64,000 nucleotides of DNA from contig NZ_SMAR01000015.1 of assembly GCF_004342225.1 (NCBI RefSeq), positions 27,584 through 91,583 on the forward strand. Reading direction: 5' to 3'. The position numbers and the translations under genes are program-made. This DNA is from Martelella mediterranea. Lineage in GTDB: Bacteria > Pseudomonadota > Alphaproteobacteria > Rhizobiales > Rhizobiaceae. The notes beneath the pieces are model-generated. The model did no database searches, had not been told where the DNA came from, and saw only the letters and a program-made list of their open reading frames with translations. This document shows, piece after piece, positions 50,447 through 60,408 of this stretch (within the stretch, counting starts at the first letter, position 1; each line of letters opens with the position of its first letter).

Positions 50447-53392
50447 ATGCAGAAAGACAACGTCTCTTTCATTGCCTTTGCCGCACACAACGATGTGCGA
50501 AGCCTTTATGCTGCAAGCCAGCCCCTTCTGGCGATCAACGCCGAAGACGGGCGTATCGTGTGGACAAATGCGGCAGGCGCCCGCTTTTTCGGCCATTCGG
50601 CAATTACCGGGATGCTCAATGGACAACCGGCGACCAACCTGATCGCATTCCGTCAGTTCAAGGCCGCTGCAGCGCAGCTTGAGCGCGGCGCACAAGACAA
50701 GAAGCTGTTCACGATCTATTTGACACAGCGTTTCAGGCGCTTGGGTGTTACAGCCGAAGCGATTCCCCTGACGGTGGATGGCAGCAACTACATCCTGTTT
50801 TCCTGCAATCTGGATTCAGCCGACCGCCATATTCTGGTTGAAGGGTTCAGCGCTGATGAAGCCCATCTGGCTCTGGTCGATCAAACCGGCACTCTGCTGG
50901 AGGCATCGAAAGGTTTTTCTGACATCAGTGTCGCCCCTGAAATTATCGCCCAAATGTGTGATCAGCTTTCGGACCACGATTTAAATGTGACCGAGCGTCT
51001 GACCACTACGGACAGCGGCATATGGCCATTAACGCTGGGCCGTTTAGGCGATGATCCGGCCACCTACCTGTTGTTTGTATCCGGAGAAATTACGGATGTG
51101 AGTGCTGAAGAAGACAGGATCGTGCCACCGCCCGAACCTGACGCAGCGGTGGCTGCGCCTGAACGTTCTGCGCGTGAAGTCATCGAGGTGATTGATGGTC
51201 AGCTTGAAGCCCTTGCCGCCAGCGACGATGCGCCCGAAGAACAACCGGACGCGCCACTGATCCGCCGGTTCACACCGGAAGAGCGACCGGCACCGCCAAA
51301 CAACGGGAGAGCCGGGAAAAGAACGCAAACGATCCGCCGTCCGGTTCGCTTCGTCTGGCGAACCGACAAGGATGGTCGCTTCACGGAGGTTTCGCATGAG
51401 CTTGCAGAAGCTGTTGGCTCGCAGGTCGCGGACATTATCGGCATGCGTTTTGAAGAGCTGGAGACCAGGCTTGGCGTTCGGGGCGGAAAGGCAATTGAAC
51501 AGCTGATCGGGACTTCGGGAACATGGTCCGGAAAAACAGTCTTCTGGCCGATCGCCGGGTCTGAAATGAGGGTGCCTGTCGATCTGGCTGCCCTGCCGAC
51601 CTATACCCGTGAGCGCCTTTTTGAAGGTTTTCGCGGCTTTGGTCTTGTCCGCCTTGGCGAAGAAACGCTGTCAGAACCGGAAGACAATGACACAGCTCCT
51701 CCCTTCGCTGATCTGGAAGGACATGAGACGGATAATCGCTCCCAGTTGACCAATCAGCTGAATGAAGATGAGCGCCGCGCCCTAGGGGAGATTGCCGACC
51801 GATTGAAAGCGATGGGCGCAGGCCTTGAGGATGAACAGGAATACGAGACGGCTTATTCACAAGCAGAAAAGCCGCATTCTCCGATCCTGCGCAAAACTGC
51901 CAAGCCACATGAATCTGAAAAGGACACGATAGCAGCGGCCGAGAAAATCGACGCAATGGATGCGCCCATGCTGGTTCAGTCGGGCGACGATGTATTGCAC
52001 GTCAATCCGGCATTCCTGGCCCTTTCGGGCTACGGATCACGCACTGCAATCGTGGAAGCAGGTGGCCCCGATGCTCTGATCGCCCGCGATCAGGACGAAC
52101 AATTATTCCTCGTAACATCCGACGATGGCCGTTTGCCGGTTTCGATCCACCTGCAGACAATCAAGTGGCAGCGCGGCCACGCATTGGCCATGACCGTGAG
52201 GCCGGACCGCCGCGATGAAAAGTCATTTCAGCCCGCTTCCGTGGAACCAGAAAACCAACGGCAAGCATCCGGAAACGCGAACGAAGCTGACGGTCCGGAT
52301 GAGCTGCGGGCCATTTTAGAAACGGCTGCAGACGGAATCATCATTATTCGTCAGGATCACTCAATCCGTTCATTAAGTGCATCTGCACTGGCGCTTTTTG
52401 GCCTCGAACCTGCGAAGATTGCCGATATGAAGCTTTCAGCTCTGTTTGCAGAGGAAAGCTGGCGCGATATTGAAGAACGCATCGAAAGACTGGAACACAA
52501 CGCCCGCGCGACCATCATGCCAGATGGCCTGGAAGCCATCGCCTGTGAAGCCAGCGGCGGCCTTATTCCTGTTTTCATGACGCTTGGCCGTATGCCGAAA
52601 TCCGGTGAGATCTGTGCGGTTTTACGTGATATCACCGGGTGGAAGCAGCATGAAGATGCACTTCACTGCGCCAAACGCGACGCAAGACAGGCAGAGCAGG
52701 AAAGGGATGTGTTTCTGGCAACGCTCAGGCATGAACTGAGGCAGCCGCTTGACGCCATCGTATCGCTGTCCGATACGATCTCCAATGAGAGGTTCGGTCC
52801 GCTCGGCGACGATCATTATCATGCACTTGCCCGCGAAATTGCGAGCAAAGGCCGGCAGGCGCGCGAGGCGGTCAACCGTCTGATTGGGGAAAAAGAAAGC
52901 AAAGCGGCACCCAACCTCATGCCCAGCCTTTCAGGCGCGCGTCTCAATGAGACGATTGCAGAAGCAGTCAGTTTGATCCAGCCTGGCGCCAATGCAAGAC
53001 GCATTATTGTTCGCACAGCGCTCTCCCCCTCCCTCAATGATGCAACCGGGGATACAGAAACGCTAAAAGCCATTGTCACCCAGCTCGTTGAAGAGGCTGT
53101 CCGCAGCGCTCCTGCTGGCGGACAGGTCATCGTCTCAACAGCGCAGAGCCAAGCCGGTGAAACGGTGATGCGATTGCGCGATCATGGCACAGGCGAGCGA
53201 AGCCGCGTCAACCTGGCAGAAGACGGACCAGCCCATGCTCAAGACGAAACGCCGCGTCTGGCAAAGGCACGGAAGTTGACGGAAGGCCTTTCCGGACGAC
53301 TGGAGGTTCACGCGCTCGCCAATGAAGGCACGTTGGTAGAAGTGTTTTTTAAGGTTCCCGACACGCTTGCGAAACGTGGGAACGAACAGTAA
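50447..53392 (+). CDS. PAS-domain histidine kinase-like protein, PdhS family, degenerate ATPase domain
   Basis: A 981-residue cytosolic protein. An N-terminal PAS-like sensor part includes QPLLAINAEDGRIVWTNAAG. A disordered acidic/proline linker (~210-300) follows, then PAS-like units near 300-400, 510-590 and 625-730. The His-box is LATLRHELRQPLDAIV with His at ~762, followed by the NERFGPLGDDHYHALAREI block typical of the PdhS/DivJ/PleC family. In the ATPase domain the N-box asparagine is replaced (LVEEAVRSAPAGG) and the G2 GLGL motif is lost (TPRLAKARKL), though DHGTG remains. TTG 50438 is an alternative start. It may act as a DivK-binding scaffold, phosphatase or dead kinase. Confidence 0.75.
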   Translation: MQKDNVSFIAFAAHNDVRSLYAASQPLLAINAEDGRIVWTNAAGARFFGHSAITGMLNGQPATNLIAFRQFKAAAAQLERGAQDKKLFTIYLTQRFRRLGVTAEAIPLTVDGSNYILFSCNLDSADRHILVEGFSADEAHLALVDQTGTLLEASKGFSDISVAPEIIAQMCDQLSDHDLNVTERLTTTDSGIWPLTLGRLGDDPATYLLFVSGEITDVSAEEDRIVPPPEPDAAVAAPERSAREVIEVIDGQLEALAASDDAPEEQPDAPLIRRFTPEERPAPPNNGRAGKRTQTIRRPVRFVWRTDKDGRFTEVSHELAEAVGSQVADIIGMRFEELETRLGVRGGKAIEQLIGTSGTWSGKTVFWPIAGSEMRVPVDLAALPTYTRERLFEGFRGFGLVRLGEETLSEPEDNDTAPPFADLEGHETDNRSQLTNQLNEDERRALGEIADRLKAMGAGLEDEQEYETAYSQAEKPHSPILRKTAKPHESEKDTIAAAEKIDAMDAPMLVQSGDDVLHVNPAFLALSGYGSRTAIVEAGGPDALIARDQDEQLFLVTSDDGRLPVSIHLQTIKWQRGHALAMTVRPDRRDEKSFQPASVEPENQRQASGNANEADGPDELRAILETAADGIIIIRQDHSIRSLSASALALFGLEPAKIADMKLSALFAEESWRDIEERIERLEHNARATIMPDGLEAIACEASGGLIPVFMTLGRMPKSGEICAVLRDITGWKQHEDALHCAKRDARQAEQERDVFLATLRHELRQPLDAIVSLSDTISNERFGPLGDDHYHALAREIASKGRQAREAVNRLIGEKESKAAPNLMPSLSGARLNETIAEAVSLIQPGANARRIIVRTALSPSLNDATGDTETLKAIVTQLVEEAVRSAPAGGQVIVSTAQSQAGETVMRLRDHGTGERSRVNLAEDGPAHAQDETPRLAKARKLTEGLSGRLEVHALANEGTLVEVFFKVPDTLAKRGNEQ

Positions 53393-53461
53393 AACCGGGC
53401 TTCATTAATCAGGTTTTCCCGGTGGCGCAGATGCGCTCCCGCTTTCGCCGGATGGGCGCAC

Positions 53462-55144
53462 GTGTCAGTTTGGAATAAATCCACGAGTTTCAGGCCATTG
53501 CGAAGGTTTGCCGGTCTTCAGCGGCTAACGGTTGCCTCCACCCTGATTTGCGCGCTGATGCTGATGCCGGTTGCTGCAATTTTCTGGATTGCAGCCACGG
53601 GTGATGCCAGCGGTCTGTCCCATCTGGCAGAAACTGTGCTTCCCAGAACAGCGGGCCGAACGCTCAGCCTTCTGATTTTCAATGCCATAGCGACGGGCAT
53701 CATCGGCGTTCTTACAGCCTGGCTTGTGGTTTCCTTCGATTTCCCGTTTCGGCGTCTGCTTTCCGTTGCACTCGTTCTGCCGATGGCGATGCCGATTTAT
53801 CTTTCAGCTTATGCCTTCGGTGAGTTTTTCGATTTCACCGGCCCGGTCCAGACGATTTATCGGGCACTTTTTGGTTTTCAGAGCGCTCGTGATTACAGTT
53901 TTCCCGATATCCGCTCTCTCGGTGGCGTCGTTCTGGTCATGGCCAGTGTGCTTTACCCCTATGTCTACCTTGCCGCGCGCTCGGTATTCCTGATGCAGGG
54001 GCGCAATGCCGCCGATGTGGCACGTACCCTCGGCGCTGGCCGGTTCAGGGTTTTCTGGCGGGTTCAGCTTCCGATGGCGCGCCCGGCCATCGTCGTCGGT
54101 CTGACACTGGTCATGATGGAAAGCCTTAACGATATCGGCGCGGTTCAGTATCTTGGTGTCAACACGCTCACCTTTTCGATCTATGAGACGTGGCTGAACA
54201 GAGGCAGCCTCGCAGGGGCTGCTCAACTGGCTGCCATTATGCTGGTTTTCGTCTTTCTTCTGATCCTTCTTGAGCGCATAGCCCGGCGCAATCAGCGCTA
54301 CAGTGCCAGCCGCGCGGCGGGCGACGGAAGGCGTGTTCAGCGTCAGAAGCTTATCGGCTGGCGGGCCTTTTGCGCAGCTTTGGCCTGCCTGGCCCCGGTT
54401 TTGATCGGATTTGTTATCCCGGCACTGGTGCTTTTGGACTACGCGCTCAAACGACTGGATGAGTTTGCATCAGAACGGCTCTTCGACGCCCTCCTTACCA
54501 GTATATCGGTTTCCGCTCTGGCCGCAGTCGCTGCTATCATCTTTGGCCTTATCCTGTCGTTTTCGGTTCGAACGAAACCGGGCCGGCAAACACGGTCACT
54601 CGCCCGGCTGTCAGCGCTTGGCTATGGTATTCCGGGAACCGTTCTGGCCATCGGCGTTCTCATTCCACTGGCTGCGCTGGACAATGCGGTAGATGGCGCG
54701 CTACGCAACACATTTAACATTTCGACCGGCCTTATTCTGTCCGGCAGCGGGTTTGCGATCGTCTATGCCTGTACGGTTCGCTTTCTGGCGATGGCTGAAG
54801 GCAATATTGATTCAGGCTTCCAGAAACTTTCCCCCAGTCTGGATATGGCGGCACGCACGCTGGGTCGCACGCCGGGGCAGGCCCTGTTCTCTGTCCTTTT
54901 GCCCAATATGCGCCCTGCCCTTCTCACGGCCGCGCTGCTGGTCTTTATCGAAACTCTGAAAGAGCTTTCCGCCACGATCCTGTTAAGACCATTCAACTTC
55001 AACACGCTTGCAACCCTCGTTTACGAGGACGCCTCCCGGTCGCAGGTTGAAAGTGCATCAGTGCCAGCAATGATCATCATTCTTGCCGGACTGATCCCCG
55101 TTCTTCTGGTTTCCCGCTCCATGGATCCGCAGCGAACGCACTGA
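53462..55144 (+). CDS. Fe(III) ABC transporter permease (FbpB/FutB-like, fused two-domain)
   Basis: A 560-residue permease of two tandem BPD_transp_1 halves with about twelve helices. The two ATPase-contact (EAA) loops are DVARTLGAGRFRVFWRVQLP (~residue 182) and MAARTLGRTPGQALFSVLLP (~residue 463). The type matches ferric-iron or thiamine permeases. With an FbpA-type binding protein at 45526, iron is the better guess. The start is GTG 53462. No ATPase gene adjoins, so the system is split. Confidence 0.9.
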   Translation: MSVWNKSTSFRPLRRFAGLQRLTVASTLICALMLMPVAAIFWIAATGDASGLSHLAETVLPRTAGRTLSLLIFNAIATGIIGVLTAWLVVSFDFPFRRLLSVALVLPMAMPIYLSAYAFGEFFDFTGPVQTIYRALFGFQSARDYSFPDIRSLGGVVLVMASVLYPYVYLAARSVFLMQGRNAADVARTLGAGRFRVFWRVQLPMARPAIVVGLTLVMMESLNDIGAVQYLGVNTLTFSIYETWLNRGSLAGAAQLAAIMLVFVFLLILLERIARRNQRYSASRAAGDGRRVQRQKLIGWRAFCAALACLAPVLIGFVIPALVLLDYALKRLDEFASERLFDALLTSISVSALAAVAAIIFGLILSFSVRTKPGRQTRSLARLSALGYGIPGTVLAIGVLIPLAALDNAVDGALRNTFNISTGLILSGSGFAIVYACTVRFLAMAEGNIDSGFQKLSPSLDMAARTLGRTPGQALFSVLLPNMRPALLTAALLVFIETLKELSATILLRPFNFNTLATLVYEDASRSQVESASVPAMIIILAGLIPVLLVSRSMDPQRTH

Positions 55145-55227
55145 TTGTGCTCAGGATTGTTCCAGCGCAAAGCCGCAAGCGTCATTTCCTGTCAGATGCG
55201 GTCCAGATGAAACCGGAAATCAGCATC

Positions 55228-55809
55228 ATGTCGGAAAACCCCATGCCAAAACGTATCATTGTCGGCATTACCGGTGCCAGCGGCACAATCTACGGGATCC
55301 GCGCGCTGCAGCTGCTGTCGGGGCTTGATGTTGAAACACATCTGGTCATGTCCAAAAGTGCTCAAACGACGCTTGCTCTTGAAACAGAGCTTTCTTCCGG
55401 CACACTGAAATCACTCGCCGACATTGTTTATGAACCGGACAATATCGCAGCAGCAATCGCGAGTGGCTCGTTCAGAACCTGCGGCATGCTGATTGCGCCC
55501 TGCTCGATGCGGTCTCTGGCGGAAATTGCCAATGGCATGACATCGTCATTGCTCACGCGTGCTGCCGATGTTCAACTTAAAGAACGAAGGCCGCTGGTTC
55601 TGATGGTTCGCGAAGCCCCGCTTCATGCCGGGCATTTGCGCAATATGCTGAAGGCAACAGAAATAGGTGGCATCATTCACCCACCGGTTCCAGCCTTCTA
55701 TACACACCCTCAAACCATTGAGGATATTATAGATTATTCGGTTTCACGCGCACTACAAAACCTTGGAATTGAGGTACCGGGCGCGAAAGAATGGGAAGGC
55801 CTTTCATAA
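55228..55809 (+). CDS. ubiX: Flavin prenyltransferase UbiX
   Basis: Makes prenylated FMN, the cofactor of UbiD-type decarboxylases needed for ubiquinone synthesis. The protein has the flavoprotein motif IIVGITGASGTIYGIRAL near the start, IAPCSMRSLAEIANG, and REAPLHAGHLRNMLKATE. ATG 55228 gives 193 residues; ATG 55243 is also possible. The frame is open further upstream with no conserved residues. ubiD is not in the window. Confidence 0.93.
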   Translation: MSENPMPKRIIVGITGASGTIYGIRALQLLSGLDVETHLVMSKSAQTTLALETELSSGTLKSLADIVYEPDNIAAAIASGSFRTCGMLIAPCSMRSLAEIANGMTSSLLTRAADVQLKERRPLVLMVREAPLHAGHLRNMLKATEIGGIIHPPVPAFYTHPQTIEDIIDYSVSRALQNLGIEVPGAKEWEGLS

Positions 55810-55831
55810 CTTTCCGTTCTCGCCTAAACGC

Positions 55832-57030
<1,199 letters not shown>

Positions 57031-57157
57031 CGACCGATATAATCTATGGTTGTAATTCTTTATTAACCGTAATGCGTGATTGTCGCTGCGTAGACAGAGC
57101 AAAAAAGTAAACTGCCTGTCAGAACGTTCACGACCTCCGAACGCAGGCACAGGCTTG

Positions 57158-57188
57158 GCCGGGTCCGCTCCCTACGGACCCGGCTTTT
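57158..57188 (+). terminator. Intrinsic terminator of ccrM
   Basis: GCCGGGTCCG and CGGACCCGGC form a perfect ten-base stem over seven bases, followed by TTTT. It lies three bases before the end of the convergent HAD gene. Confidence 0.92.
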
Positions 57189-57191
57189 CTG

Positions 57192-57809
57192 TTACGAGAC
57201 AGAAATACCGAATGCAGCGAGGTCACGCTTTAACGTTTCGGCATCAATGAACTGAACCGCCTGCCAGCCTGCTGCTTTCGCACCCTCCACATTTTCACGC
57301 TTGTCATCAATGAAAAGCGTTGCTGCAGGCGTGATCTCAAGGGTCTGCACGTGATGCTCGAAGATATCACGATCAGGCTTTACCTTGCCGATTTCACCGG
57401 AGATCGTAATGCCCCGGGTTTCATTGAGGAAGGGAAAACGCGCGCGACACTCCGTAAACGTATCTGCCGCAAAATTCGTCAGCAACGTCACATCAAGATC
57501 GCTGTTCAGCAATGCTCTGAAAACCGCAACAGAATCCTCATGCGCATATGGAATCATTTCTGACCAGTTCTTGCGGAATGCCCGGATATTTTCAGCTTCA
57601 TCCGGATATTCAGCAATAGCAGCTGCCTCTGCTTCCTCCCAGGTCCGGCCTCGGTCCTGCTCATGATTCCAAGGACCTGAGCAGACTTCGGACAGGAACC
57701 ATTCGCGCTTCTGATCATCAGGAATAATCCGTTTGAACGGAATCGTGGCGTCGTAATGCACCAGCACATTGCCAATATCGAAAACGATGTGGCGGATTTC
57801 TGTTGTCAT
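57192..57809 (-). CDS. HAD-superfamily phosphatase (YihX-like)
   Basis: A 205-residue HAD hydrolase: motif I VFDIGNVLVHYD with the nucleophile Asp near residue 11 (the second Asp is Asn, as in YihX-type enzymes), motif II LLTNF, motif III lysine in GKVKPDRDIF and motif IV LFIDDKRENV. Cap helix region ~20-90. It likely dephosphorylates a small sugar phosphate. Its ATG overlaps the mutY stop by four bases, so the two are coupled. Confidence 0.9.
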   Translation of the reverse strand: MTTEIRHIVFDIGNVLVHYDATIPFKRIIPDDQKREWFLSEVCSGPWNHEQDRGRTWEEAEAAAIAEYPDEAENIRAFRKNWSEMIPYAHEDSVAVFRALLNSDLDVTLLTNFAADTFTECRARFPFLNETRGITISGEIGKVKPDRDIFEHHVQTLEITPAATLFIDDKRENVEGAKAAGWQAVQFIDAETLKRDLAAFGISVS

Positions 57810-58885
57810 GATTTACCTACTCCCTGCGGCTTGAATGCTTGCGGTATTGCCTCCGAGATTGCCTTTTTCATGACACTTGGCAAAGCCTTTTCACCAAGTT
57901 CGTCTATAGGCTCCCATCGACCACCTGAAACAGCCTGTTTCTGTGTTTTTGCGTGCCAGACCGTCAGACGCAACTCAAAATGCGTAAACACATGTGTCAC
58001 ATCTCCCGCACGCCGCCAGCCAGCCGCAAAAGGCGCGGCATTGGCACCGGTCTCACCATCCTTGCGTGATGTCCAGCCAGTGGTCGGCACTTCCGCCATT
58101 CCACCAAGCAAGCCTGATTGCGCACGGGTGCGAACCAGTATTTTCCCGTCCTCCGTTTCCGCAACGAAGGCCGCTCCGACACGGACGGGCCGCTTTGCTT
58201 TGGGCAGCTTCACGGGAAAACGCTGCGGATCATCACTGGCCAGAGCGCGACAGCCTTCACGAAGCGGGCACAGCACGCAGGCCGGGCGTTTGGGTGTGCA
58301 GATCGTTGCGCCAAGATCCATCATCGCCTGCGCAAAATCGCCCGGACGGTCGAGCGGGGTTACCGTTTTCGTTTTCGCCTTCACTTCCGTCTTGGCCGAT
58401 GGAAGCGGTGTTTCAATCGCATAAAACCGCGTCATCACGCGTTCGACATTGCCATCCACCACGGCTTCCGGGCGATCGAATGCGATCGCAGCAATGGCTG
58501 CGGCTGTATAATCTCCGATTCCGGGCAACGCTTTCAGACCTTCGAACGTGTCGGGAAAAATGCCGCCGTGATCACGCGCGATGGTCTCCGCACACTTCTT
58601 CAGATTGCGAGCACGGGCATAATAGCCAAGCCCCGCCCATGCCGCCATGACATCATCGGTATCAGCAGCCGCCAGGTCTTCAACCGATGGCCAGCGTTTC
58701 AAAAACTTGTCGAAATAGCTCTTCACCGCCTGCACGGTGGTCTGCTGAAGCATAATTTCTGACAGCCATACATGATAAGGATCGGGACGTACGCCCTTCG
58801 CTTTTTCATCAGGCCCGACACGCCACGGCAGGATGCGATGATGGTGATCGTACCAATCGATCAGGGCTTGTGCATTAAGGTCCAT
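57806..58885 (-). CDS. mutY: A/G-specific adenine glycosylase MutY
   Basis: Removes adenine mispaired with 8-oxoguanine. The 359-residue protein has the catalytic region MLQQTTVQAVKSYFDKF, helix-hairpin-helix LPGIGDYTAAAIAAIAF with DGNVERVMTRF, and the 4Fe-4S loop C-x6-C-x2-C-x5-C in CTPKRPACVLCPLREGC. A C-terminal Nudix-like 8-oxoG domain follows (~230-350). ATG 58885 starts at the conserved N-terminus; the frame continues upstream without homology. Divergent from dciA. Confidence 0.95.
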   Translation of the reverse strand: MDLNAQALIDWYDHHHRILPWRVGPDEKAKGVRPDPYHVWLSEIMLQQTTVQAVKSYFDKFLKRWPSVEDLAAADTDDVMAAWAGLGYYARARNLKKCAETIARDHGGIFPDTFEGLKALPGIGDYTAAAIAAIAFDRPEAVVDGNVERVMTRFYAIETPLPSAKTEVKAKTKTVTPLDRPGDFAQAMMDLGATICTPKRPACVLCPLREGCRALASDDPQRFPVKLPKAKRPVRVGAAFVAETEDGKILVRTRAQSGLLGGMAEVPTTGWTSRKDGETGANAAPFAAGWRRAGDVTHVFTHFELRLTVWHAKTQKQAVSGGRWEPIDELGEKALPSVMKKAISEAIPQAFKPQGVGKS

Positions 58886-59020
58886 GAAGGTCAGATTTAT
58901 CCAGAAGAGAAAAGAAAATACCGCTTGCGCGGCGCAACGGTATTCAACGACAGAAAAAAAGCCTATTTTGAGCCGGAAAAGCAAGGGCAGCACTTCAAAG
59001 CCCACAACGGAAAGCCTGGT

Positions 59021-59536
59021 ATGAAACCCCATCGACCGAGATCAGCCAGCCAGATCGCCGACATTGCCAACAGTCTGGTCGATCCTATTCTGGCCAAGAG
59101 GTCCGGTATTTCAACATCACTTCTGAACGCCTGGGAAGAAATCGCAGGTGAATCCTATGCTGCATTCTCCCGACCGGAAAGTATCAACTGGCCGCGCCGC
59201 AATGAGGGTATGGAGGACGGCAGTTTCCGTCCCGGCGCTCTGACAATTGCCTGCGAAGGTGCGCGGGTGCTGTTTCTGACCCACGCCAAAGATGAACTTA
59301 TTCATCGTGTAAACGGTTTCTTCGGTTTCATCGCGATTGACCGCATCCGTATCGTTCAAAAGCCAATTCAGCCGCAAAACGCCAGACATAAAGCACCACC
59401 GCAACTGACACTGGCAGAAAAAAAGACGCTGGAGCGCAAGCTGGAGGGCATTGAATCCGATGACCTGAAGCGCGCGATCATGCGGCTTGGTACCGGTATT
59501 CTTGACGAAAAGCGAAAGAAAGCAACAAAGCGTTAG
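59021..59536 (+). CDS. DUF721/DciA-family protein
   Basis: A 171-residue protein with the DUF721 (DciA-like) fold over ~10-115: ADIANSLVDPILAKRSGISTSLLNAWEEIAG and GALTIACEGARVLFLTHAKDELIHRVNGFFG. A charged C-terminal extension follows. DciA proteins help load the replicative helicase DnaB where DnaC is absent. ATG 59021 with CGGAAAG upstream is chosen; the open frame before it lies over the mutY promoter. The order mutY, dciA, dsbA, smc is conserved in related genomes. Confidence 0.88.
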   Translation: MKPHRPRSASQIADIANSLVDPILAKRSGISTSLLNAWEEIAGESYAAFSRPESINWPRRNEGMEDGSFRPGALTIACEGARVLFLTHAKDELIHRVNGFFGFIAIDRIRIVQKPIQPQNARHKAPPQLTLAEKKTLERKLEGIESDDLKRAIMRLGTGILDEKRKKATKR

Positions 59537-59664
59537 CCGCAATGGCAGTGCGTTTTGTTTCAGTCACATTTGTTTGACTTATGATGACACGGCGTGACTT
59601 GTTTGCGATGACGATGACCGCTAGTGAAGTTTTAAAGGAACATCCTTCAGACGAGAGGCCCGAT

Positions 59665-60357
59665 ATGCGCGAACTGAAAATCACCAAACGCTCCTTTCTC
59701 AACGGCATAGCCGCAGGCGGCGCGGGCATTTCTGCTGCCGCGTTTGGCGGAAGTCTGCCCTTTGCCGCAAGCGCCTGGGCCCAGGATGTCGAGCTGCCGG
59801 AAAGTCAGGGCAATGTCGATATGGAAGAAGCGTTGAAGCCGGGCACGCTGCCAGAGATTACGCTGGGTGATGAAAATGCGCCGGTGAAAATCATCGAGTA
59901 TCTTTCGATGACCTGCCCGCACTGTGCTGATTTTCAGGAAGGCACATTCCCGGCGATCAAGGAAAACTTCATCGACACCGGAAAAGTCTACTATATCTTC
60001 CGCGAATTCCCGTTTGATCCACGGGCAATGGCAGGTTTCATGCTCGCACGTTGTGCCCCGAACGGAAAGTATATTCCGTTCATGGATATGATGTTTTCCA
60101 AGCTGAGAACCTGGGCAACTGCAGAAGATGGCAGTGCAGCCATGCTTCAAATGGCGAAACTGGCCGGTTTTACACAGGAAAGCTTCCAGGCCTGCTTGAC
60201 GGATCAGGATCTTCTCAATGACATAAACGGTGTTCGGGAGCGCGCGGCCGAAGAATTCGGGGTACGGGCAACGCCAACCTTCCTGATCAATGGAAAGAAA
60301 TATTCGGGGGATATGTCGGTTGACACGATGTCGGCCCTTATCAATAGCATGCTTTGA
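59665..60357 (+). CDS. DsbA-family thiol:disulfide oxidoreductase
   Basis: A 230-residue periplasmic thioredoxin-fold protein with active site Cys84-Pro-His-Cys87 (MTCPHCADF) and cis-proline loop RATPTFLING. The N-terminus KITKRSFLNGIAAGGAG is Tat-like, with Lys-Arg in place of the twin arginines, and a signal cleavage near AWAQ at residue 40. ATG 59665 follows GAGAGG; ATG 59581 would add 28 residues before the signal. It probably introduces or isomerises disulfides in exported proteins. Confidence 0.9.
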   Translation: MRELKITKRSFLNGIAAGGAGISAAAFGGSLPFAASAWAQDVELPESQGNVDMEEALKPGTLPEITLGDENAPVKIIEYLSMTCPHCADFQEGTFPAIKENFIDTGKVYYIFREFPFDPRAMAGFMLARCAPNGKYIPFMDMMFSKLRTWATAEDGSAAMLQMAKLAGFTQESFQACLTDQDLLNDINGVRERAAEEFGVRATPTFLINGKKYSGDMSVDTMSALINSML

Positions 60358-60408
60358 AACGCGGCCGTTCGTTGAGAATGCGGCGCGCGCCAGAGCGGGC
60401 GTGCGCCG

